Shown one piece after another: positions 45,909 through 59,360 of a stretch of DNA of 64,000 nt. The position numbers and the translations under genes were made by a program. Origin of the DNA: BOG-931 sp963761525 (lineage in GTDB: Bacteria > Pseudomonadota > Alphaproteobacteria > Rhizobiales > Xanthobacteraceae); contig CAVXHG010000002.1 of the NCBI GenBank assembly GCA_963761525.1, positions 620,001 through 684,000 on the forward strand, in the 5' to 3' direction. Within the stretch, counting starts at the first letter, position 1; each line of letters begins with the position of its first letter. The notes under the pieces are model-generated. The model saw only the letters and a list, made by a program, of their open reading frames with translations. It was not told where the DNA came from and did no database searches.

Positions 45909-48071
45909 TTACTTCGCCGCTTGCGCGGCAGGATTGCTTATCGCTTGCGCCATGTGGCCGCCAGCGGCGGCGGCGACCGGGATTGGCGCGTGCGCCATCA
46001 CGGCGTCGAGCTGTTCGCGATCCTTCTCGAAGATCGCCAGCGACGAGCCGTCGAGCACGCGGCCGCGCGGCAACTTGATGCGCATCGGATCGACAAAACG
46101 CTCGTTGACCATGATCTCGAAGTGGACGTGCGAACCGGTCGACATGCCGGTGGAACCGACGAAGCCGATCACCTGGCCCTGGCGCACCTTTGAGCCGACA
46201 TCGAGGCCTTTGGCGAATGCCGTCATGTGGCCGTAGGCGGTCTCGTAGCCGTTGGCGTGTTTGATCTTGACGTATTTGCCGTAGCCGCCCTTGGGCCCCA
46301 TCTCCTCGATCGTGCCGCCGCCGGCAGCGAAGATCGGTGTGCCGAACGGCGCGCCCCAATCGACGCCGGAGTGAAACTCGGAAACATGCAGCATCGGGTG
46401 GTTACGCCAGCCGAACGGCGAGGTGACCATGCCGACCGCGACCGGCTTGCGCACCAGGAACTTCTTCGCGCTCTTGCCGGTCTCGTCGTAATAGTCATAG
46501 GCGCCGTCGTCTGCGGTCTGGAAGTGGTAGTACCGCTTCTCGTCGCCGCCGACGGTCAGCGAGGCGTAGCGCACTTCGTTCTTGCCTTCGCCGTTCTCGT
46601 CGTCGGAGTAGAGCACTTCGAAATTGTCGCCCGGCTGCACTTTGCGCTGGAAGTCGACGTCGTACGAATAGATCCGTATCAGATCCTCGATCACCGCATT
46701 CGGCACGTTGTTGCGCAGCGCGGTTTCGTAGATCGATTGGTAGAGCCGCACGCCGGAGCCGTCGTCATCGCTGGTGTCGTCGGCAGGCGCATCGGCGATA
46801 TCGGCGTCGACGTTTTTGATGTCGACCGGCACGTAGCCGCCGGTATCGGACAACGCCGCGGCGGCCTGGATCGAGCTGTCACCCATTATAATGACCCGCA
46901 GCGGCTGGTTATGGCCGATGCCGGCGGAGGTCAGCAGCACGCGAACCCGCTGGCCCTCTTTCAGCGGGCTGGTGGCCGCCGGGCCGAATACCGCGAGGAT
47001 CGCCTTGATTTCATCGGGCTGGGCGCCGAGCTCGCGCAGGATCGCGGCAACGGTGTCGCCGCGCTTGGCCGGGACGATACGCTCGCTCCAGTCGTTGCCG
47101 CCATTGGCCTGGGCCGCGCTCTTGGCGAGCAGCGTGACATTCTCGGGCACGACCCGGGCGGCAAAGCCGAAGTCGAGCGAGGGATCGTCCTCGGCGGCAT
47201 AATTGAGTTTCAGTCCGGGATTGGCGCCGGGATCGGCGTTGGCCGAGGCGAACAGCCCGCCATTAGTGTTGTTCGTCGCCGCTGCATTGGCGACGTCGCG
47301 CACCCGGGTCAGCACATCATCGAGCGACAGCAACGTCGCAGGCTTCATCTTCGGCAAGAGCGAATTGATGTCGCATATCGCGGGGCCCGTGGACGCCGTT
47401 GCCGGCTTGGCTTTGGCGGCGGCGCCGGTGAGATCGCAGGTGACAAAAGTGACTTCGGCGTCCGGTTGCGCCGCCGGCGTCTGATCGTCGCCTTCGACGG
47501 AGTCGGTCAGAAGTTTCTGCGGATTGAACGGCGGGATACTGGCCGAGAGATCGGAAAGCGTCAGCGACAGATTGCCGGAAACGCGGATGAAAGAGCGGGT
47601 GCGAACCAGTTCGCGATCGCGCACGTGGGTCGATGTCGGCACGCGGAGCACCTGGCGCGTGACGCTCGGCTCGCTGATCGCCGGCAGCCGATCCGCTTTG
47701 CGGAATCCGCCCAGGTGATCGCCGATGCTGGAGAGCGCGCCGCGCAACGCGACTTCAACGCGCTCCGGCGCGGTGGCAAAATTTGTTTGGCCGTCGAGCG
47801 ACGCAAAAACGGCGCCGCCCATGAGTGCAGCGCCGCATAGCCCGGTCAAAATTGTCCCGCTGAACCATTGTACCGAAAGCCGACGCCGGTCGATCAGGCC
47901 GCCACTGCCGCCGTCCACCAAAAGCGGCGGCTCGTTGCCAAGCTCAATCGCTTCGGCATCGAACCTTCGCTTTCCGCCGCGCAGTCTGCCGTGGTCCAAG
48001 CGCAAAATCCCCGATCGCACTCTAACCGATACGTCCCCCGCAGCGCCGAGGACCGACGCTGCGCCGCACAA
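45909..48071 (-). CDS. M23 family metallopeptidase, membrane-anchored
   Basis: Up to 720 residues; the true start may lie within the first 50 residues, as strong homology appears to begin at EAIELGNEPPLLVDGGSGGL. One transmembrane helix (about residues 70-90, FSGTILTGLCGAALMGGAVF) anchors it. A long periplasmic part includes a LysM/G5-like region (RGDTVAAILRELGAQPDEIK). The C-terminal M23 domain has the zinc motif HSGVDWGAPFGTPIFAAGGG and GSHVHFEIMVNERFVDPM. It cleaves peptidoglycan cross-links or activates amidases. It is read away from the rRNA operon and shares an intergenic region of over 700 bases with it. Confidence 0.9.
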   Translation of the reverse strand: MCGAASVLGAAGDVSVRVRSGILRLDHGRLRGGKRRFDAEAIELGNEPPLLVDGGSGGLIDRRRLSVQWFSGTILTGLCGAALMGGAVFASLDGQTNFATAPERVEVALRGALSSIGDHLGGFRKADRLPAISEPSVTRQVLRVPTSTHVRDRELVRTRSFIRVSGNLSLTLSDLSASIPPFNPQKLLTDSVEGDDQTPAAQPDAEVTFVTCDLTGAAAKAKPATASTGPAICDINSLLPKMKPATLLSLDDVLTRVRDVANAAATNNTNGGLFASANADPGANPGLKLNYAAEDDPSLDFGFAARVVPENVTLLAKSAAQANGGNDWSERIVPAKRGDTVAAILRELGAQPDEIKAILAVFGPAATSPLKEGQRVRVLLTSAGIGHNQPLRVIIMGDSSIQAAAALSDTGGYVPVDIKNVDADIADAPADDTSDDDGSGVRLYQSIYETALRNNVPNAVIEDLIRIYSYDVDFQRKVQPGDNFEVLYSDDENGEGKNEVRYASLTVGGDEKRYYHFQTADDGAYDYYDETGKSAKKFLVRKPVAVGMVTSPFGWRNHPMLHVSEFHSGVDWGAPFGTPIFAAGGGTIEEMGPKGGYGKYVKIKHANGYETAYGHMTAFAKGLDVGSKVRQGQVIGFVGSTGMSTGSHVHFEIMVNERFVDPMRIKLPRGRVLDGSSLAIFEKDREQLDAVMAHAPIPVAAAAGGHMAQAISNPAAQAAK

Positions 48072-48381
48072 TTCCGGTTGCCGTTAGGAAACAAGCCGGA
48101 AAACAAGCGGTAACACGATGACCCGGGCGTTCCGACCCGTCAACGCGAGGGGTCAAACCAAGGCCTGGAAGCTTAACTGACTTTGTCGCGACCCCGTGTG
48201 GCGACATCCCCAAAACAAGACAGTAAAGAAGCGGTGAGGATTGTGGCCCAAGTGCGGCACAAAGTGCCGCGCGGACAACGCGGAAAGTGGCGGCCGGCTC
48301 GTCGCTTTCCCCGGAATAAGCGAGCTGTGGGGCACCGTGGATAACGTCATAAAAAACCTGCCGCCTCGCTGTCATCTCCCG

Positions 48382-48411
48382 TTGACAATGCCAAAGCTCG
48401 AAGACTATATA
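48382..48411 (+). promoter_or_regulatory. Strong sigma-70-type promoter of the rRNA operon
   Basis: TTGACA (48382-48387) and TATATA (48406-48411) are spaced by 18 bases, about 380 bases before the 16S gene. The rest of 48072-48788 holds the leader and no convincing gene. A second TTGACA at 48564 lacks a good -10 box. Confidence 0.7.
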
Positions 48412-48788
48412 CCGGCCCTCGGCGTGCCGCTGCCTTGTGCATGGCGCGCCTGCGAAGCCCCTCACTGTCTTACGCGGTGAAAAGCTCATCCGGCCATGAG
48501 TAAGTGGTCATGTCGGATGGGTTAAAGCTTCGGGTCGGTGCCAGACCATCGGTGCCGCGTTGTTTGACAAGTGAATCGGAAGAAAGAGAAACGTGGACGG
48601 CGGAGTCCTTGCGGACCGCTTTCACGATCGGAAAAGGCTTCGGTCTTTTCTGTGAGTGGGACGGTCATTGAAGAGACTTCGGCGGTCAACGTTTTAGGTA
48701 ACACTATTGGATTTCGTGAGGCGCAAGCTTTGCGGAAGACAAAAGTGGGACCTCGTCAAACGTGTGATTAGCCGAGATCAGTTCTCTC

Positions 48789-50281
<1,493 letters not shown>

Positions 50282-50410
50282 TATCCTTCAGAGGCGCCTC
50301 ACGCGGCTCTATCGGATATCTTGGAAACATCAGGACCGATCGGCTCAAACCGGTTAGGTCCATTGGCGGGACACCGCCGTCTTCTTTTCTCTTTCTTCGC
50401 GAACGAGCAG

Positions 50411-50486
50411 ACCAGGAGTCAGTAATCAGCATTCGGTAATCAGATGTTAGTGTCTGATTGCTGGTTTCTGACCACTGACTCCTGGT
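50411..50486 (+). other. Processing stem before tRNA-Ile
   Basis: ACCAGGAGTCAGT (50411-50423) and ACTGACTCCTGGT (50474-50486) are perfect reverse complements around a 50-base loop, ending 2 bases before the tRNA. In rRNA spacers such stems are usual RNase III or RNase E processing sites. The short repeats inside (TCAGCATTCGGTAATCAG) also pair. Confidence 0.6.
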
Positions 50487-50488
50487 TC

Positions 50489-50565
50489 GGGCTTGTAGCT
50501 CAGTTGGTTAGAGCGCGCGCTTGATAAGCGTGAGGTCGGAAGTTCAAGTCTTCCCAGGCCCACCA
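50489..50565 (+). tRNA. tRNA-Ile (GAT)
   Basis: 77 bases: GGGCTTGTAGCTCAGTTGGT start, anticodon loop CTTGATAAG with GAT, TTCAAGTC T-loop and encoded CCA end. The acceptor stem GGGCTTG pairs with CAGGCCC with one mismatch-like wobble. It is the usual first tRNA of the 16S-23S spacer. Confidence 0.97.
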
Positions 50566-50689
50566 GCCTTCGCTCGCGCAGCGTAGCGAAGGCTGCCGCG
50601 CCGGAGCCCGTAAGGGCGAAGGCGGGCGATCGCCGCGCGCGAGCTACGGCTCGGCAAGCCAACACTGGCTTGTGAGAGCCGACTGGCAC

Positions 50690-50765
50690 GGGGCCATAGC
50701 TCAGTTGGGAGAGCGCCTGCTTTGCAAGCAGGAGGTCGTCGGTTCGATCCCGTCTGGCTCCACCA
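50690..50765 (+). tRNA. tRNA-Ala (TGC)
   Basis: 76 bases: GGGGCCATAGCTCAGTTGGG start, anticodon TGC in CTTTGCAAG, GGTTCGATCC T-arm and encoded CCA end. It is the second spacer tRNA. A 10-base inverted repeat (AGCCTTCGCT at 50565 with AGCGAAGGCT at 50585) lies between the two tRNAs. Confidence 0.97.
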
Positions 50766-51104
50766 GACGGCTCGCAATCCTGGGTGATAAATTTCGCTCG
50801 TTCGCAGAGAAAAAATGAATTCGCACGTCGTTGGCTTTGGCCGCGTCGCGCGTGTTGTCTGACATCGTGAAGAGAAGATTGATCCAGGCGCTCCATGTGA
50901 CGTAAGTCACGGGATGCGCGCAATCTCCATGCGTTCGCCGTTGCGCAAGCTTCGGTGAAGGCAATGTCGGCGAAGCTTGACCGCAATGCCGTTGGATTGA
51001 TCTTGTGAAGCAAACTGGTCTTTCTAATCAGTGTCCGTCTGCAAGAAGTGCAAACTCCTTGCGGAGCATCGCCGAGATGCATGGGCATTGATAATGAGAA
51101 CGAT
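50766..51104 (+). other. tRNA-Ala to 23S spacer
   Basis: This 339-base stretch is transcribed spacer. CGATCAAG at 51101-51108 pairs with CTTGATCG at 53969-53976, forming the base of the 23S processing stem. I see no gene in it; a minus-strand open frame here has no family motif. Confidence 0.6.
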
Positions 51105-53972
<2,868 letters not shown>

Positions 53973-54128
53973 ATCGTTTCTCATTAGTCAATGCTCATGG
54001 GCGTGCGCAGATGCGCGCGTCTGTGGCGAGAAAGACCATTTGCTTCGGATAGCGACCCGTGGATCAAGTCCGCGGGCTTCGCTCACTCCGTTTGCTTGTT
54101 TGCTTCACATTGTTCCGTTCTTCGCCGA

Positions 54129-54243
54129 TCTGGTGGTCATAGCGAGGAGCCTCTACCCGATCCCATCCCGAACTCGGCCGTCAAAGTCCTCTGCGCCGAT
54201 GGTACTAAGTCTCAAGGCTTGGAAGAGTAGGTCGCTGCCAGAT
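54129..54243 (+). rRNA. rrf: 5S ribosomal RNA
   Basis: It starts TCTGGTGGTCATAGCGAGGA, has the universal ACCCGATCCCATCCCGAACT and GCGCCGATGGTACT blocks, and ends GGTCGCTGCCAGA, pairing with its 5' end. Loop residues around GCCTCTACC and CAAAGTCCTCTGC differ from the more usual GCACCC/GAAACGCC, but stay complementary. Confidence 0.93.
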
Positions 54244-54286
54244 CTGCAAAGAACGGAACAAAAAACTCTTCGACGATGAGACAGAG

Positions 54287-54320
54287 AAAAAGCCCCGCGG
54301 GAAACCGCGGGGCTTTTTTA
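54287..54320. terminator. Intrinsic bidirectional terminator
   Basis: AAAAAGCCCCGCGG, loop GAAA, CCGCGGGGCTTTTTTA: a 9-bp GC stem flanked by A-run and T-run. It ends the rRNA operon on the plus strand and the RidA gene on the minus strand, which lies 14 bases away. Confidence 0.93.
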
Positions 54321-54333
54321 TTTGCGCATTGCC

Positions 54334-54735
54334 TTACAGCGCCGCTACGCAGTCCATCTCGATGTCGAATGGCCCGGGCCAGGACGGCACGTGCATGAAG
54401 ATGCGCGCAGGCAATTCGTCGGGGAAATAGCGGCCATAAATCTCGTTGAAGGTCTGGAAGCGGCCTTCCCCGGGCACGCAATAGACGTTGCATTTCAGCA
54501 CCCCGTCGAGCGAGGTGCCGGCCGCCTCGAGGCAGTGTTTCATCTGCGCAAGAATAAGCTCGGTCTGCCGTGCGAACGGCAGCGGCTTGATGTCGCCGGT
54601 CTCCGGATCGAACGGCGGCAGGCCTGATACAAAGACCATGCCGTTTCCGATGCTGACGGGATAGGCCCGCAAGCCTTTGCGATAGCGCTCAAGATAGCCC
54701 GAGATCGGATCGACGCGCAGCGCCTTGCATTTCAT
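54334..54735 (-). CDS. RidA/YjgF family protein
   Basis: A 133-residue RidA-type protein. VSIGNGMVFVSGLPPFDPET, LILAQMKHCLEAAGTSLDGV, LKCNVYCVPGEGRFQTFNEI and PARIFMHVPSWPGPFDIEMD are family blocks, including the arginine in PAR near the active site. RidA hydrolyses reactive enamine/imine intermediates; other subgroups serve in aromatic or pyrimidine breakdown. It is trimeric and cytoplasmic. Confidence 0.92.
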   Translation of the reverse strand: MKCKALRVDPISGYLERYRKGLRAYPVSIGNGMVFVSGLPPFDPETGDIKPLPFARQTELILAQMKHCLEAAGTSLDGVLKCNVYCVPGEGRFQTFNEIYGRYFPDELPARIFMHVPSWPGPFDIEMDCVAAL

Positions 54736-54867
54736 GACTTGTCTCCAGTTTTCGATGATGCCTGGAGTCTCGTAAACCGCAGTGGCGACGTCACGCGCTA
54801 TTGGTTCGGTGCGTACCGAACTGCGGCGGCACCTAACGAATTAACCGCAGCAGCACCGGCAAGCGCG

Positions 54868-55635
54868 TCAACTGAAGAAACCATGTCGCAGCAAGCCGGC
54901 GCCTGCGGCAATGACCGCGATCAACACCAGCTTCTCGAATGTCTCAGGTGAAATTTTATCGCGCATATGTTGTCCGACGTACATGCCGAGCGCGACTGGC
55001 AACATCGCAGCCGTCGAGACTAAAAGGTCAAGCCAGTTGAACTGGCGGCTGGCGGTCAGAAGAATTGCCAGCAAGCCGGCGGAAATGACGAGATATAGCG
55101 ATGCTTCCTTTGTGAACGCCTTTCCGCGCAGTCCCTTTGCAAGCAGAAATATGAAAACAAGCGGTCCCGGCATCGCTGCGATGGCTCCCAGAATTCCGCC
55201 GAAAAATCCGAATGTGATGCCGGTTGGTAAAACCAAGCGAGACTGAAGCTGCAGCTTCGGCGCGAGCAGCGTTACGCCGCCAACACCCATAACCACGAGG
55301 CCCGCGATAATCTCTGCGACGTTCGCATCGAGCGCCAACAGGATTCGAACTCCAAGGAAGAGGCCGGGAATCATGCCGAGGATCACCGGCATCAATTGCA
55401 TGAGGCATCGTCCGGTCTCTCCGCCCTCCAGCGCCTGCGGCACGTTGCTGAAGATCAAGGGTACGCTCAGTAGCATGACCGCCGATTTGATATCGATGAA
55501 CAGCGACAGCAGCGGCAGCGCGACGACAGGCATGCCGACCCCGATTATCCCCTTCAGGAGGCCGGCAACGATCAGGCTGCAAACCACGGCGGCAATGATA
55601 CTTGCTTGATCGAAATAAAGGGTGCGGATCAACAT
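54868..55635 (-). CDS. TauE/SafE family sulfite/organic-anion exporter
   Basis: A 255-residue membrane protein with about eight hydrophobic helices. SLIVAGLLKGIIGVGMPVVA is the family's N-terminal signature; VILGMIPGLFLGVRILLALD and GGILGAIAAMPGPLVFIFLL follow. TauE/SafE proteins move sulfite, sulfoacetate or related anions across the inner membrane. The ATG at 55635 is chosen; sequence further upstream reads through the intergenic region. A divergent ArsR-type regulator gene adjoins. Confidence 0.88.
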   Translation of the reverse strand: MLIRTLYFDQASIIAAVVCSLIVAGLLKGIIGVGMPVVALPLLSLFIDIKSAVMLLSVPLIFSNVPQALEGGETGRCLMQLMPVILGMIPGLFLGVRILLALDANVAEIIAGLVVMGVGGVTLLAPKLQLQSRLVLPTGITFGFFGGILGAIAAMPGPLVFIFLLAKGLRGKAFTKEASLYLVISAGLLAILLTASRQFNWLDLLVSTAAMLPVALGMYVGQHMRDKISPETFEKLVLIAVIAAGAGLLRHGFFS

Positions 55636-55786
55636 GACGTTTCGCGTACAGCAGTGCGCTTCATTCTGACCTCGAAGTTGCAACGCATTCTTGCTGCGAG
55701 GTTCGTAATTGTCTCGTGCGATCAGTTCGGCCCATGCCGAACTGGCTTCGATTGATATGCTTCCGGTATCAGCGATAGGATTAAGG

Positions 55787-56614
55787 ATGGTCGCGGCGGC
55801 AAATCTGGTGGAAGTGGCCGCTCTCGTCGGTGACACTGCGCGAGCGACGATGCTTAACGCTCTCATGGGCGGCCAGTCGCTGACGGCCACCGAGCTTGCT
55901 TACTGCGCCAATGTCTCACGCTCGACGGCGAGCGGCCACCTGAGCAAGCTGGTTGCCGCGCGGCTTTTGACTGTCACTCGCAAGCGCCGCTTCAGCTATT
56001 ATCGGATCGCATCCCCGCTGGTCGCGACAATGCTGGAGAGCATCAAGGTCGTCGCCGCCATAGAGGTGCCACCCCGCCGTCAGCCGCGGTCAGCAAACGA
56101 CGATGCACTCCGTTTTGCCCGAAGTTGCTACGACCACCTGGCTGGCCAGGTAGGAGTCGCTATTACAGATGCACTTGTGGCCATGGGGCACATTGACCTC
56201 ACCGATGAAGGCGGTGAGGTCACGTCTTCGGGCGGGCGTTTCCTTTCCGCGTTCGGCGCTGATTTAAGGCCGCGAACTCGACGGATTTTCTGCCAGCCTT
56301 GTCTCGACTGGAGCGAGCGCCGTTATCATGTCCGCGGCCTCGTTGGTTCGGCTATCCTGAATCGCCTGCTGGCGCTTGGCTGGTTCAAGCATGAGCCTAA
56401 CAGCCGGGCACTGCATCTCACGCCGGCTGGTCGCGCGGGCCTTGCCGAAACGTTCGGCATCGAAATTGACAAAACCGAAGGGCTGCGGGCCACTGCTTGG
56501 CCAAGGAACGCGATCCGACTCTCGACTCTGTTTTCCGCCTTTGTTTGCTCGGCCGCTAGGTTTGGTGTCCGCTGCCAAGCACGTCTCGGATCAATGGCGA
56601 TCTGCCGAGCGTAG
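55787..56614 (+). CDS. ArsR family transcriptional regulator
   Basis: A winged-helix regulator. LVEVAALVGDTARATMLNAL and SLTATELAYCANVSRSTASG, HLSKLVAARLLTV form the ArsR HTH; the following region (RRIFCQPCLDWSERRYHVRG, LGSAILNRLLALGWFKHEP-like) is typical of a longer ArsR subgroup with conserved cysteine (FCQPCLDW). The ATG at 55787 has AGGA upstream; the frame extends back to 55709. The last 50 residues after AETFGIEID look unlike the family, so the true stop may be earlier with a frameshift near 56470. It may control the divergent exporter. Confidence 0.82.
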   Translation: MVAAANLVEVAALVGDTARATMLNALMGGQSLTATELAYCANVSRSTASGHLSKLVAARLLTVTRKRRFSYYRIASPLVATMLESIKVVAAIEVPPRRQPRSANDDALRFARSCYDHLAGQVGVAITDALVAMGHIDLTDEGGEVTSSGGRFLSAFGADLRPRTRRIFCQPCLDWSERRYHVRGLVGSAILNRLLALGWFKHEPNSRALHLTPAGRAGLAETFGIEIDKTEGLRATAWPRNAIRLSTLFSAFVCSAARFGVRCQARLGSMAICRA

Positions 56615-56645
56615 ATGGGGCAAAGGTTGGGTCGGACCGCGCGGT

Positions 56646-56837
56646 TTATTTGTTCAAGATCGGCCGGCCAGAGCGTGCCGCGATCATCGCATCGGCGATC
56701 TTATACGCTCGCGCGGCGATGCTTCCGGGATCGGCGGTAGCTTGAATGACCTGCTGCATCGCTAAGGCGGCTAACCAATCCCGCAGCGTCAGGTCTTTCG
56801 GAAGCGGGGAAGCAAGGGCTGTGTCGCTTTCACTCAT
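56646..56837 (-). CDS. Small hypothetical protein with LTLRDW motif
   Basis: A 63-residue protein: MSESDTALASPLPKDLTLRD, WLAALAMQQVIQATADPGSI and AARAYKIADAMIAARSGRP. The LTLRDWxAxxAL / A-Y-x-IADAMI pattern resembles small prophage-associated or plasmid proteins of unknown role. The ATG at 56837 is used. No other phage gene is nearby. Confidence 0.65.
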   Translation of the reverse strand: MSESDTALASPLPKDLTLRDWLAALAMQQVIQATADPGSIAARAYKIADAMIAARSGRPILNK

Positions 56838-57018
56838 TGGCTTATACTTCTCTTTGTGTTTCAATACGCGATCGATCTGCCCCCCTCCGCCTGCCGGCGG
56901 CAATATAAACAAAGGGTAAAGCGCGCAAACGTCGTGCCCGCGTGCGAGTGGCAGGCGCGCCTCAATGGGTTACCTCCGCAAAGGCAGCAGCCGCGGACGA
57001 TCGTGGTCTTCTCCTGTG

Positions 57019-57999
57019 TCACTCGAGCGAAATGTGACTGTCGTCGATGACCGTTTTCCACTTCGCGTATTCGGTTCGGATGAACGCCGCCGTCTCCGGA
57101 ATGCTGCTGCGGCGAGGCTCGATGCCGAATTTTTCAAAAGCGGTCTTCAGCTCATCGGCCTCCACCGCCTTGGCGACTGCACGGTTGAGTGTGGCGACGA
57201 TGCTGTCCGGCGTTCCTGCCGGCGCGAACAAACAAAGCCATGTGTCCACCACAAAACCCGGCAAGTCCTCTTCCTCGACCGTCGGCAAATCCGGATAGGC
57301 CGGTGAGCGGACGTGGCCGGTGGTCGCGAGCGGCACGATGCTTTTCTTCGACGTGAAAGGAAGAGCGCCAGTGATGCTGGAAAACATCATCTGCACCTTG
57401 CCGCTGATCAGGTCGATATAAGCCGGACCGGCGCCCTTGTATGGGACGTGGGTCGCGTCGATGCCCAGCCGCTGTTTGAACATCTCGCCGGCGAGATGGC
57501 CGGTGGTGCCGATGCCGGGCGATCCGAAATTGAGCTTGCCCGGATTGGCCTTGCCGTAGGCGACGAGCTCGGCAAACGATTTGATCGGCAGTTGCGGCGT
57601 CACCGCGAGAACGTTTGGCGAAGAGCCGACCAGCGAGATCGGCGCCAGATCCTTGAACACGTCGAATGGCATCGTCTTGTGCAAGATCGGATTGGTGACG
57701 ATCGAGGGATCGATCAGCACAAGATCGTAACCATCGGGCGCCGCGTGCGCGACCGAGTCGACGCCGACAATACCTCCCGCGCCGGGCCGGTTTTCGACAA
57801 CGAAAGGCTGGCCGAGCACGAGGCTGAGCTGCTGCGCCAGGACCCGTCCCGAGAAATCGACAATGCCGCCGGGCTGATAAGAGATCACCAGACGGACGGG
57901 CCGCGATGGATAGTCTTCCGAGTGTGCCGGCGCGGCTACGGTGCAAGCTATGACGAGACAGCAAAAAACGCCGACGATGCTGCGTTCCAGACAGTTCAT
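57019..57999 (-). CDS. Bug/TctC family substrate-binding protein
   Basis: A 326-residue periplasmic receptor. Signal peptide (VGVFCCLVIACTVAAPAHSE), YPSRPVRLVISYQPGGIVDF, VVENRPGAGGIVGVDSVAHA, APDGYDLVLIDPSIV, LNFGSPGIGTTGHLAGEMFK and LFAPAGTPDSIVATL are present. The ATG at 57999 follows GGAGACGCAGG. It is not adjacent to any TctA/B gene, so it is an orphan receptor whose ligand is unknown. Confidence 0.9.
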   Translation of the reverse strand: MNCLERSIVGVFCCLVIACTVAAPAHSEDYPSRPVRLVISYQPGGIVDFSGRVLAQQLSLVLGQPFVVENRPGAGGIVGVDSVAHAAPDGYDLVLIDPSIVTNPILHKTMPFDVFKDLAPISLVGSSPNVLAVTPQLPIKSFAELVAYGKANPGKLNFGSPGIGTTGHLAGEMFKQRLGIDATHVPYKGAGPAYIDLISGKVQMMFSSITGALPFTSKKSIVPLATTGHVRSPAYPDLPTVEEEDLPGFVVDTWLCLFAPAGTPDSIVATLNRAVAKAVEADELKTAFEKFGIEPRRSSIPETAAFIRTEYAKWKTVIDDSHISLE

Positions 58000-58174
58000 C
58001 CTGCGTCTCCTGCCCGGATAAGGGGCTCGTCCACGCCGCGTGCTTCGGCGCATATCAACGGCGGTTACACGCAAGTCTTGGACCAAAACACGGACATCGA
58101 CCAAACATAGCATGCACCCAGAAGCTCATCAGCCTTCCGGTTTACGATGGGTCTTTTGTCTTCAACAATGATTT

Positions 58175-58592
58175 TCACTTTCCAATGTCCAGAACTTTCA
58201 GACTGGAAGGGATCACCGCCCATTCGGGGCGGCCGCGGGTGAACACCGCGATGGTCGGCTGAAAAAGTGAGGGATTGTCGAGCGATCCGGCGTAAATATT
58301 GTAAGTGCTATCCTTGCCGATGGCGCCGCCCAGGACGAGGCTGTGGCAGTGCGGGCAGGAATTGCGCGTCGCGGTGTTGCCGTTGGCCGCCCGAAGATTC
58401 GTAAGCCCGCGTTTCTCCGGTCAGCCGCACTGCGCTTGCGGGAAAAGCCATGAAGGCGATGAAACCTGAACCGGACGCCTTTCGGCAATCGCAGCAGTAG
58501 CAATGGCCGGAGGCCTTGGGTTCGCCGCTGGCCTCGTATCGCAATGCGCCACAAAGACATCCGCCGCTAAATCGCTTGCCGGTTTCACTCAT
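58175..58592 (-). pseudogene. GFA family (glutathione-dependent formaldehyde-activating-like) zinc protein, frameshifted
   Basis: Two frames form a 138-residue GFA protein. The first gives SGGCLCGALRYEASGEPKAS, GHCYCCDCRKASGSGFIAFM, with the zinc cysteines. The second gives RNSCPHCHSLVLGGAIGKDS, TYNIYAGSLDNPSLFQPTIA and RPEWAVIPSS. Dropping one base near 58395-58400 joins them. Despite the name, most family members do not act on formaldehyde; function unknown. Starts at the ATG at 58592. Confidence 0.85.
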
Positions 58593-58687
58593 CGCTCTTC
58601 TCCTTCCTCGCTGAGGGCTGCGCCAGAAAAATTCCCACGCCTGCTGCATAGTTCCGCCCGTATTGTCGATCTGATAATCTGCCTGCC

Positions 58688-59284
58688 ATGGATCAGCAAA
58701 CCCTCGCCGCGTATGACCGCGATGCCGCATCATTTGCGGCCGAATGGGATGGGCAGCCGACCGGCACGGACCTGCAAGCCGCGGTGCTAAAATTCTTCAA
58801 TCCGGGCCCGACAGCAGATATCGGCTGCGGCAGCGGCCGCGATACCGCGTGGCTCGCCCAAAACGGATTTGCCGCTGTCGGCTTCGATTACTCCGAGGGC
58901 ATCCTCGCGGAAGCGAGGCGGCTGCATCCTGGTATCGAATTCCGGCGCGCTACGTTGCCTGGGCTGGAGGGCATCGCCGACAACTCCTTCACCAATGTGC
59001 TCTGCGAAACCGTGATCATGCATCTTGAGCCGGCGGCCATCCCCGCGGCTGCGCGCCGGCTGATCGCGATCCTGAAATCCGGCGGCACGCTCTATCTGAC
59101 GTGGCGGGTGAGCGAGGACGCCGGCAGCCGCGATAAGCATGGGCGGCTTTATGCGGCTTTCGATGCCGCGCTGGTGTTGAACGAGTTGAAGGCGGCGCAC
59201 GTGTTGCTCGATGAGCAGGGCCTCAGCGCCTCATCGGGAAAACTGATCAGGCGCATCGTTGCCCGAAAAGGCGCGGCATCTTGA
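58688..59284 (+). CDS. Class I SAM-dependent methyltransferase
   Basis: A 198-residue protein. FFNPGPTADIGCGSGRDTAW is SAM motif I, FAAVGFDYSEGILAEARRLH gives the acidic motif II, and NVLCETVIMHLEPAAIPAAA and GGTLYLTWRVSED complete the fold. The substrate is unknown. It is divergent from the GFA gene. Confidence 0.87.
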   Translation: MDQQTLAAYDRDAASFAAEWDGQPTGTDLQAAVLKFFNPGPTADIGCGSGRDTAWLAQNGFAAVGFDYSEGILAEARRLHPGIEFRRATLPGLEGIADNSFTNVLCETVIMHLEPAAIPAAARRLIAILKSGGTLYLTWRVSEDAGSRDKHGRLYAAFDAALVLNELKAAHVLLDEQGLSASSGKLIRRIVARKGAAS

Positions 59285-59360
59285 CGGTATGTTATTTGCA
59301 GCGCACGGGAGATCGTGGCCGGGATTAAGTCGCGTCCTTCGTTAACTCAGGAAGCCGCTC

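Noticed and set aside
46227..47840. Plus-strand open frame of 537 codons opposite the M23 peptidase
   Set aside because: It has no recognisable domain and mirrors a well-supported peptidase gene.
56646..56837. Prophage remnant around the LTLRDW protein
   Set aside because: A single small gene with phage-like flavour and no integrase, capsid or tail genes nearby.
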